Below are positions 7,483-12,240 of a DNA stretch of 12,240 bases, in pieces. The position numbers and the translations under genes are program-made. Source of the DNA: DATKYV01 sp035528275. Lineage in GTDB: Bacteria > Acidobacteriota > Terriglobia > UBA7540. The stretch covers positions 1-12,240 of the forward strand of contig DATKYV010000132.1 of NCBI GenBank assembly GCA_035528275.1, in the 5' to 3' direction. The notes under the pieces are model-generated. The model did no database searches, had not been told where the DNA came from, and saw only the letters and a program-made list of their open reading frames with translations. Numbering within the stretch: the stretch's first letter is position 1; every line of letters begins with the position of its first letter.

Positions 7483-8007
7483 ATGCCCGTTAACCGCCGA
7501 CGCATGGAACCCGCCACCGACGATACGAAGTTCATGCGCCTGGCACTGCGCGAAGCCGGGAAGGCCGCCGAGGAGGAAGAGGTTCCCGTGGGGGCGCTCG
7601 TCGTTCGGGCGGGACGCGCCGTCGCCCGCGCCCACAACCGGCCGATAGGACTGAAGGACCCTTCGGCGCACGCGGAAATCCTCGCCCTGCGGCGCGCGGC
7701 ACGCAAGATGGGCAACTACCGCCTGAGCGGTTGCACCCTCTATGTTACAATTGAGCCGTGCGCAATGTGTGCCGGAGCCATGATCCAGGCGCGGCTGCGG
7801 CGCGTGGTGTTCGGCGCAAGCGACCCCAAGGCTGGCGCGAGCGGCACGGTCCTTACGGTCCTCAACCATCCGAAGCTCAATCATCAGGTTGAAGTCGTCA
7901 AAGGGGTGCTCGCGGAGGAATGCGCGACCATGCTGCGAGGATTTTTCGCAGCGCGGCGCGGAAGACGACCGAAACTCGAAATTCGAAACTCGAAACTCGG
8001 CGGTTAA
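7483..8007 (+). CDS. tadA: tRNA-specific adenosine deaminase TadA
   Basis: TadA converts adenosine 34 to inosine in the anticodon of tRNA-Arg(ACG), letting it read several Arg codons. The 174-residue product has the zinc deaminase signature: His63-Ala-Glu65 (SAHAEILALR), with catalytic Glu65, and the two zinc Cys of PCAMCAGAM (Cys93, Cys96). The surrounding family sequence is also present: EVPVGALVV, GNYRLSGCTLYVTIEPC, VVFGASDPKAGASGTV and a final FFAARR. The ATG at 7483 has no ribosome site; the in-frame ATG at 7504 (MEPATDD) is an equally likely start. After the usual end (FFAARRG) about 14 extra residues are encoded, and the last of them (KLEIRNSKLGG) come from a tandem heptamer repeat rather than conserved protein. 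The gene stands just before a tRNA-Ser gene. Confidence 0.95.
   Translation: MPVNRRRMEPATDDTKFMRLALREAGKAAEEEEVPVGALVVRAGRAVARAHNRPIGLKDPSAHAEILALRRAARKMGNYRLSGCTLYVTIEPCAMCAGAMIQARLRRVVFGASDPKAGASGTVLTVLNHPKLNHQVEVVKGVLAEECATMLRGFFAARRGRRPKLEIRNSKLGG
7971..7998. repeat. Four tandem heptamers GAAACTC at the 3' end of tadA
   Basis: GAAACTC (7971-7977), GAAATTC (7978-7984), GAAACTC (7985-7991) and GAAACTC (7992-7998) follow each other with exact 7-base period and one base difference. They lie in the tadA reading frame and set its C-terminal residues. An inverted copy, GAGTTTC, lies at 8037-8043. Similar 7-phased blocks occur at 9600-9854. Confidence 0.85.
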
Positions 8008-8043
8008 AGGAATTCGGCGTTGGAATTCCGATTTCCGAGTTTC
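7992..8043. repeat. Nested inverted repeat between tadA and tRNA-Ser
   Basis: The outer arms GAAACTCGG (7992-8000) and CCGAGTTTC (8035-8043) pair over 9 bp. The inner arms GGAATTC (8009-8015) and GAATTCC (8023-8029) pair over 7 bp around GGCGTTG. The stop codon of tadA (8005-8007) lies between outer and inner stems. It could end tadA transcription, although only TTT follows, or it may be a small palindromic repeat element. Confidence 0.6.
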
Positions 8044-8048
8044 ATATC
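8020..8048 (+). promoter_or_regulatory. Weak candidate promoter of the tRNA-Ser gene
   Basis: TTGGAA (8020-8025) and CATATC (8043-8048) are 17 bases apart and would start transcription near 8055, the first base of the tRNA. The -10 match is poor (three of six). It also overlaps the inverted repeat just upstream. Confidence 0.25.
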
Positions 8049-8054
8049 ACGGCC

Positions 8055-8150
<96 letters not shown>

Positions 8151-8253
8151 CTTCTTGTTTTCAATTAGTTGATTCGAAAACCAATCCTCATGGAATCCGT
8201 TTGACTAGCAAATCCCGCCCGTGCCGCCCTCCTTTTCTGCGAGAAGGCCTTTC

Positions 8254-8511
8254 ATGCACCCCCGGATCAACGTCCTCCAGTACTTCAAGACACCCTTCGG
8301 GTGCTGGTAGTGGGAGCCAATCCCCAAGCGTCCCCGAACGAAGAACTGCGTCTCGGTCAAAGCCTAGTGCGATTACTTCTGTATCGTGTAGGGGGAGAAC
8401 GGGCAGCACCGTTATCAGAGAGCCGGAAGGACACCCTCCGAAGCCTTGGAGGTAAGCCGCAGGAACGAAATCGAGCTGGCAGGCCGCACCACCCTCCAGG
8501 ACGGCAAGCAG
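8254..8511 (+). pseudogene. 5' part of the integrase gene, interrupted by three in-frame TAG codons
   Basis: The ATG at 8254 has a ribosome site AGAAGG (8242-8247) with 6-base spacing and is in the same frame as the integrase that follows. The frame is interrupted only by TAG at 8308-8310, 8365-8367 and 8389-8391; there is no TAA, TGA or frameshift. The segments between read as protein, for example VLQYFKTPFGCW before the first TAG, WEPIPKRPRTKN after it, and ENGQHRYQRAGRTPSEAL after the third. That last piece matches the small N-terminal DNA-binding region of island integrases, which ends in a dp-x-EAL pattern before the core-binding domain. With the downstream part the whole frame would be 380 codons, a normal integrase length. 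The simplest reading is point-mutation decay. Confidence 0.7.
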
Positions 8512-9396
8512 ATGGCAAAACCCCAGATGGAGACCTTCACGATTGAGTCGGCAGTGGCTGACTTCTTGGAGTTCACCAAAAACAAGAAGCGCCCCAATAC
8601 CTACAAGCGATACCGCGCTGTTTTGGATCACTTCCGAGCGTTCGCCAAGCCCTACACCCAGGTCGGCGCCATCACCCCGGCCGATATTGATGCCTACCGT
8701 GATGAGCGTTTGGCCGAGAAGAATTCACGCGGAAGGCCCATTTCACCTCGTAACGTCAATTACGAGGTCGCCACGATTCGGAGTTTCTACTACTACCTGC
8801 AGAAGTTTCGAGATTCCACCCTAGCTAATCCTGCGGCGCGACTCAAACCTCTAGCGGTCACCAAAACCGTGGTCGATACTTACGATGAAGCCGAACTCGA
8901 GAAGTTCTTCCAAGCCTGCACAAAGGACGAGCAGGCAGTCTTCAAGGCCTTCTACTACACGGGGCTGCGGGAACAAGAACTGGCCCACCTGCATTGGTCT
9001 GATCTCAGTCTCGTGAAGCACATTCTCACGGTGCGGGCGAAGCCGGAGAACGGGTTCATTCCGAAGGATTGGGAAGAACGCGAGATCCCCCTCCACCCCA
9101 AGCTGGTGACCCTGTCGAAGGAACTACCCAGGCGGCATGCGGACTTGGTCTTCCCTACCCTGAAGGGAAATCCCAACGGGCACCTACTCCGCATGCTTAA
9201 GGATATTGTGGAGCGTGCCAGATTGCGTGGCCATTGGTACCTGCACAAGTTCCGGAAGACGTTCGCAACTCGAGCCCTCAAAAACGCCGATATCCGGACC
9301 GTCCAAGCCCTGCTAGGCCACAAGAACATCACGACGACAGCTCGGTACTTGAGCACCTCCACCGACAAGATGCGGCAAGCGGTGACGAAACTCTAG
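8512..9396 (+). CDS. Tyrosine recombinase/integrase (core-binding and catalytic domains)
   Basis: A site-specific DNA recombinase, probably the one that inserted this island at tRNA-Ser. Counted from the ATG at 8512 (294 residues), residues about 8-105 are the helical SAM-like core-binding domain (TIESAVADFLEFTKNKK … ITPADIDAYRDERL … NVNYEVATIRSFYYYL). Residues about 125-290 are the catalytic domain with every expected active-site residue: Arg153 in TGLREQEL, Lys177 in RAKPENG, His245 and Arg248 in LHKFRKTFATRAL, His270 in LLGHKNI, and nucleophile Tyr279 in ARYLSTS. The frame is open back to a TTG at 8446, an alternative start, and further to an ATG at 8254 if three TAG codons are ignored. 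As it stands the product would be XerC-sized but lack the N-terminal arm-binding region. Activity is therefore uncertain although catalysis looks intact. Confidence 0.9.
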   Translation: MAKPQMETFTIESAVADFLEFTKNKKRPNTYKRYRAVLDHFRAFAKPYTQVGAITPADIDAYRDERLAEKNSRGRPISPRNVNYEVATIRSFYYYLQKFRDSTLANPAARLKPLAVTKTVVDTYDEAELEKFFQACTKDEQAVFKAFYYTGLREQELAHLHWSDLSLVKHILTVRAKPENGFIPKDWEEREIPLHPKLVTLSKELPRRHADLVFPTLKGNPNGHLLRMLKDIVERARLRGHWYLHKFRKTFATRALKNADIRTVQALLGHKNITTTARYLSTSTDKMRQAVTKL

Positions 9397-9599
9397 CTGA
9401 AAGCCTTTGCCCGCCCGGACAATCTCACGGAATGAATACTCATGGGTTTGCCAAACTGTGCTTCGACGAAGTGACCAGTCCGCCCTTACCGATGTCAGAT
9501 CCGCCCGGCTCACGCACCACTTGGATGAGCGAACAGCCCGACCCATGGAACGTTCGGATCTCCACGACGTTATGAGTCCGAGTGCTAACGCAGCCTGCC

Positions 9600-9627
9600 G
9601 ATTGCGACTTGGGATTTGCGATTAACG
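9600..9627. repeat. Degenerate heptamer block, consensus close to ATTTGCG
   Basis: Four units of 7 bases: GATTGCG (9600-9606), ACTTGGG (9607-9613), ATTTGCG (9614-9620), ATTAACG (9621-9627). Units differ, but the T/G pattern stays in 7-base phase. Confidence 0.6.
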
Positions 9628-9691
9628 CTCATGGGGGTACGGCGTGCCCTGACCTGTAGCAGCGATTTTGCACTGCCACAGTCCTCTGCCA

Positions 9692-9719
9692 ATTCTGGAT
9701 TAGGGATTTCGGATTGAGG
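9692..9719. repeat. Degenerate heptamer block, consensus ATTNNGG
   Basis: ATTCTGG (9692-9698), ATTAGGG (9699-9705), ATTTCGG (9706-9712) and ATTGAGG (9713-9719). ATT and GG are invariant in all four units while the two middle bases differ in every unit. The 7-base period is exact. Confidence 0.8.
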
Positions 9720-9792
9720 CCTTGAAGAAGGATCGAACAATTTCATCATTTCTCAGTTGACCCATCGAACCAAAGAATCCATCTCGCAGTCA

Positions 9793-9816
9793 CCCGATGG
9801 CCCAATGACCCATGGC
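9793..9816. repeat. Degenerate octamer block, units starting CCC
   Basis: CCCGATGG (9793-9800), CCCAATGA (9801-9808) and CCCATGGC (9809-9816). The period is 8 bases; the last unit appears to lack one base of the ATG-centred pattern. Confidence 0.5.
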
Positions 9817-9826
9817 TAGATTCCTC

Positions 9827-9854
9827 CAATCTTCAATCGACAATTGACAGTCAT
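9827..9854. repeat. Degenerate heptamer block, consensus CAATNNA
   Basis: CAATCTT (9827-9833), CAATCGA (9834-9840), CAATTGA (9841-9847) and CAGTCAT (9848-9854). The first three share CAAT at exact 7-base spacing; the fourth is decayed. Confidence 0.6.
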
Positions 9855-9978
9855 GATTCGGCAATTTCCTGGTCCCTGCAACATGTTCCCTGGCCCCTGC
9901 CTTTCAGGCATTTGAATGCTGCCTCCTGGTCTTAAGCCTCGACGGCTGGTTTTGAAACCCGCGACGATGGAAACCAAG

Positions 9979-10018
9979 GTGGGAGCGGCTGTTTAGTCGT
10001 CCAGGAGACGACCGCCAC
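9979..10018. repeat. REP-like bulged hairpin downstream of the repeat-protein gene
   Basis: GTCGTC (9996-10001) and GACGAC (10007-10012) form a 6-bp stem with loop CAGGA. Outer pairs CG (9986-9987 with 10013-10014) and GTGG (9979-9982 with CCAC 10015-10018) extend it, leaving unpaired GAG and GCTGTTTA on the 5' arm only. It lies 15 bases past the stop codon of the minus-strand gene. No T-run follows on either strand, so a terminator role is doubtful. The shape, with bulges only on the 5' arm, parallels the element at 973-1013. Confidence 0.5.
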
Positions 10019-10033
10019 AACCAAACTACCCGG

Positions 10034-11629
10034 CTACGTAGAATTCAACCATTGAGTGGATTCTTCGTCCGGCGAGATCCCCAGGGAAAACCTAATCTCG
10101 CGTAGGCTTCGCTTTAGGGCCGCCTCGGGAGGGACACCGGCCAGTCCAAGGAGCCGATCTCGCAGCAAACCCGGCGCAGAGAAATAGAACGGGCTTCTCT
10201 CAAGGCTGTTTTGCCAATATGCATGGACGAAGGGCACTACGATTCTTCGAAAGATCCCATAATGGCTCAGGTAAGCCTCTAACGTAGGGAGGATTGCCAG
10301 TTGGGTCTTTAGGGCGTGCTTTGGCAGGCTATGCATCATTGCACCCATGTAGCAAATAATATGCAGAATTGTCTGACCTTTAGCGGCGAATTCATTTCCT
10401 CGGTCGCTGAGTTCGAGCCATGATGCGTCCGTCGCAAAAATCTCGTTCAAGAGTTTCCCGGAGCTATTCCACAGATCCGGGGATTTGGACGAATTGGCGA
10501 GCTCGATGCATATATCCGCAACGTTTGCAGCGTCCTCACGGACACCCTCCGGGTCGCTAAGCCAGCGAGTGGCCATCCTGAAAATGATGGGGATAAGGGC
10601 CATGATGGCAGCGTGCTTTTCTCCTTGCTCTCTGGGCGCCTCCAGTTGATCTTCGCCAGGCTTCAGCTTCGTGCCAGCCTGCGATTGGGGAGCGGCTTGC
10701 TTACTAACCTGCTTGGCAAACTCGGCACTGAGCGTCACGCTCGTGTCCACTGCAATTTCGAGGGCGTCTCTGTATCTATCTTCGATAATTGCTTGGCCGA
10801 CGGCAAAGAGTCGTAACGCGCCCGAAATCCCCTCTTGGTACCCGCCTCGACCGGCCTCGACAGCCCTTAGAGCCCACCGCGCAGCGTCTTCGTCTCGGCC
10901 GACCGCCTCAGCAAACATCGCTAGCTGGGCGACGATGAGCCAATCCCGACTTGGGTCGTACAAGCAAATCACTGCCGGGTAATCAGCGAGGAACATGCCG
11001 GGTTCGGGGGCCTTATACTCAAAGTCAGTTTGAGGTGGTTTCCCCAGATGAGCAACGGAAACGAAATACCCGGAAACATGTCCACAAATGACGAAGAGCT
11101 TCTTCCATCGTTCGTCCTCGCTCTTAGCAGCAAGGAGTCGCTCGACGGCTGCATCCCAGCATGTGTAGGTTGCCACACGGTCTCCAGCGCACCAGTGCGC
11201 AATCGCCTTCTCTCCCAGTGCCACTACGACCTGCAAATTTGGGATGTGTTCGCTCGTTTCGGCTAGCACAACTGCGCGCTCGCAATACTGGATCGCTTTA
11301 GAGACATCGGTGTTGCTGGCTGCCTGACTTGCTGTCAAGAGAAGCTGCATACGCATAAATGCGAACGCATCTGTCTCCCAACCCAACGCTTCGTCCAGCC
11401 AAGTCAGGGCTTCGGACCATCTTTTCGCGTAAACAAGCTCCCGCCCCACAACCTCCTGAATGAGAAACGAGCTCCTGACCTCGCCGCTCAAGTGGGCGAT
11501 GGCCTGGTTGGCCAGATTGAGTGCCTCACCTAACTGTCCTTTGTATTCAGATAGCACGATTATCCGTGCACGGACAGAACTAGCCCAGAGAAGCTTTGAA
11601 CCCAAGCGCTCTGCTGCGCTCTCGAGCAT
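10034..11629 (-). CDS. TPR-like helical repeat protein, N-terminus cut off by an IS
   Basis: I do not recognise a specific family. From the ATG at 11629 it is 531 residues, nearly all amphipathic helices. Pairs such as GQLGEALNLANQAIAHL (31-47), WSEALTWLDEALG (71-83), KAIQYCERAVVLAE (111-124) and DEDAARWALRAVEAG (246-260) fit tetratricopeptide-type repeats. A Gln/Lys/Pro-rich linker lies at about 305-330. No enzyme motif, signal peptide or membrane segment is seen. The ATG at 11629 is probably not the true start: the same frame stays open and protein-like upstream to about 11767 (…TEVSRLFESDFAEDASVTF…) with no good start codon, then runs into the IS end. So this is the C-terminal part of a larger protein. 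Large proteins ending in such repeats in islands are often regulators or STAND-type defence proteins, but the missing N-terminus would decide and this is inference. Its lower GC than the left half suggests transfer. Confidence 0.75.
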   Translation of the reverse strand: MLESAAERLGSKLLWASSVRARIIVLSEYKGQLGEALNLANQAIAHLSGEVRSSFLIQEVVGRELVYAKRWSEALTWLDEALGWETDAFAFMRMQLLLTASQAASNTDVSKAIQYCERAVVLAETSEHIPNLQVVVALGEKAIAHWCAGDRVATYTCWDAAVERLLAAKSEDERWKKLFVICGHVSGYFVSVAHLGKPPQTDFEYKAPEPGMFLADYPAVICLYDPSRDWLIVAQLAMFAEAVGRDEDAARWALRAVEAGRGGYQEGISGALRLFAVGQAIIEDRYRDALEIAVDTSVTLSAEFAKQVSKQAAPQSQAGTKLKPGEDQLEAPREQGEKHAAIMALIPIIFRMATRWLSDPEGVREDAANVADICIELANSSKSPDLWNSSGKLLNEIFATDASWLELSDRGNEFAAKGQTILHIICYMGAMMHSLPKHALKTQLAILPTLEAYLSHYGIFRRIVVPFVHAYWQNSLERSPFYFSAPGLLRDRLLGLAGVPPEAALKRSLREIRFSLGISPDEESTQWLNST

Positions 11630-11849
11630 AGTGAACTGCCTCAGAACCGCATCCCAGTTTTGCGAAGCCTGAGGCTTTGCCGCCTCTTGCAGCCACAGGT
11701 GGTCGCAGAAAGTGACACTCGCATCCTCCGCGAAGTCCGATTCAAAAAGCCTGCTGACTTCGGTTGACCCTAACAGGGTGCTGAACGACCCCGCTTTTTG
11801 AAACGCTGATGATCTTCGCTACGCATGATTGCTGTTCGGAAGCCTGGGA

Positions 11850-11902
11850 AGTTGCCGCCGGGTGTGCCGCTGGGTTCCGGTTTGAGCCTCGTGGCGGCAA
11901 CT
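11850..11902. terminator. Inverted repeat after the transposase stop codon
   Basis: AGTTGCCGCC (11850-11859) and GGCGGCAACT (11893-11902) pair perfectly over 10 bp with a 33-base loop. It begins 6 bases after the minus-strand stop codon. No U-tract follows on the minus strand, so it may block transcription or protect the end of the message rather than act as a classic terminator. Confidence 0.4.
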
Positions 11903-11907
11903 CGGAG

Positions 11908-12240
11908 CTACGCCACGGCTTGTTGCAGTTCCAAGTTGGCCATGCGCAGCCCGTCAGCCGACGGGTAGGCCGCGGCCCACAGGTAAGCCACCTGCTGGAT
12001 CTTCCAGCGGCCGACGTGGCGCACTTTCCTCAACCCGCCCGGCTGCTTCAGCCAGCCAAAGACTTGTTCCACCTTCTTGCGCGCCCTCTGACTGAGCTGA
12101 TAGGCCCGCGTCTTCATGCGCCGCAGCATGCGGCGTCGGGCATCCCCTTCGGGACCCGGCGTGGTGACGCGTTCCGCCGAGATGGGGATGTGGGGTTGGA
12201 TTTTCAGATCCTCTTCGAGCGTCTGCAGAAATTGGCCCGC
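11908..12240 (-). CDS. IS5-like DDE transposase, C-terminal part
   Basis: The frame is open to the right edge, so only the last 110 residues are seen; the ATG at 12129 is internal. The segment YQLSQRARKKVEQVFGWLK, followed by GGLRKVRHVGRWK, is the conserved end of IS5-group (DDE_Tnp_1) transposases, where the Glu of KVEQVFGWLK is the last catalytic acidic residue. Further upstream, IQPHIPIS fits the usual region before it. The family normally ends A-A-Y-N-L-x-R-M; here it reads AAAYPSADGLRMANL. The extra Pro-Ser-Ala-Asp-Gly is encoded exactly by a 16-base palindrome that also occurs at 990-1005. Whether this protein still works is unclear. The stop is TAG at 11908-11910. Confidence 0.85.
   Translation of the reverse strand, partial: AGQFLQTLEEDLKIQPHIPISAERVTTPGPEGDARRRMLRRMKTRAYQLSQRARKKVEQVFGWLKQPGGLRKVRHVGRWKIQQVAYLWAAAYPSADGLRMANLELQQAVA
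11950..11965. repeat. Second exact copy of the 16-bp palindrome, inside the transposase
   Basis: CCCGTCAGCCGACGGG is identical to 990-1005 and forms a 6-bp stem with a 4-base loop. On the minus strand it encodes PSADG in frame. The flanks differ from those of the first copy, so only the core is shared. Confidence 0.8.

Larger units (their letters stand above)
9397..10033. other. Gene-free stretch with degenerate short-period repeats
   Basis: About 640 bases between the integrase and the convergent repeat-protein gene. I find no convincing protein, tRNA or other RNA gene. Short frames here have no recognisable composition or ribosome sites. What it holds is several blocks of 7- or 8-base period (9600-9627, 9692-9719, 9793-9816, 9827-9854) and a bulged hairpin at 9979-10018. 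Base composition drops to roughly half GC by eye. Confidence 0.6.
11774..12240. mobile_element. Insertion sequence, one end with IS5-like transposase; continues past window
   Basis: The left limit is set at CAGGGTGCTGAA (11774-11785), which resembles known IS termini and lies where the coding sense of the repeat-protein frame is lost. The element contains the 3' end of a transposase on the minus strand, about 120 bases of non-coding end and a 10-bp inverted repeat. A short palindrome ACCCT-AAC-AGGGT (11767-11779) spans the junction. The exact boundary and target duplication cannot be set without the other end. Confidence 0.6.

Noticed and set aside
7971..7998. CRISPR-like array
   Set aside because: Units are 7 bases with no spacers and no cas genes nearby; the same holds for the blocks at 9600-9854.
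8254..9396. Genome-wide recoding of TAG as a sense codon
   Set aside because: Other genes here end naturally at TAG (the permease at 2233-2235, the adaptor, the repeat protein, the transposase and the integrase itself), and the residues expected at the three sites differ. Decay or local readthrough is more likely.
9234..9575. Frame overlapping the integrase 3' end
   Set aside because: Most of it is out-of-frame reading of the integrase catalytic domain, and the rest has no ribosome site or recognisable sequence.
9397..10033. A second copy of the tRNA-Ser 3' end (attR) just after the integrase
   Set aside because: No match to the T-arm/acceptor sequence was found here or elsewhere right of the tRNA.

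Overview
The window looks like a piece of a GC-rich Gram-negative chromosome, most likely an acidobacterium or a close relative. This assignment is inference from gene content and style: MacB/FtsX-type export operons, a PilZ-like domain ending in a WGIDLPPEDW-type motif, a twin-arginine sugar isomerase, and heptamer-phased filler DNA between genes. No rRNA or marker gene is present to confirm it.

Positions 1-8148 read as ordinary core chromosome. A four-gene plus-strand export operon runs from the left edge to 4480. It holds a 5'-truncated MacB/FtsX-like permease, a second permease, a membrane-fusion adaptor, and a LolD/MacB-type ATPase. Together these would form an ATP-driven exporter spanning inner membrane and periplasm; the substrate is unknown and no outer-membrane channel gene is visible. 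A strong promoter then drives a PilZ-like/coiled-coil protein whose message looks leaderless. Convergent to it, across a hairpin terminator, lies a Tat-exported xylose-isomerase-like protein. Divergent from that is tadA (tRNA adenosine deaminase), followed by tRNA-Ser(CGA).

From the tRNA rightward the window changes character and looks like a genomic island that entered at the tRNA 3' end. About 100 bases past the tRNA an integrase gene begins. Its 5' third carries three in-frame TAG codons and no frameshift, while its core-binding and catalytic domains are intact. Next come about 640 bases without a gene, built partly from seven-base-phased degenerate repeats and ending in a REP-like hairpin. 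A minus-strand helical-repeat (TPR-like) protein of lower GC follows. Its N-terminus is cut off at the end of an insertion sequence whose IS5-like transposase runs off the right edge.

The most unusual signals are not gene families. They are (a) the three in-frame amber codons in the integrase, (b) several separate blocks of 7-bp periodicity, each with its own consensus, one of them forming the C-terminus of TadA, and (c) an exact 16-bp palindrome present both between the two permease genes and inside the transposase reading frame, where it replaces the usual Asn-Leu with Pro-Ser-Ala-Asp-Gly. I do not see a complete, clearly new multi-gene system. The truncated repeat protein is the best candidate for part of one, and its missing half lies outside the window.
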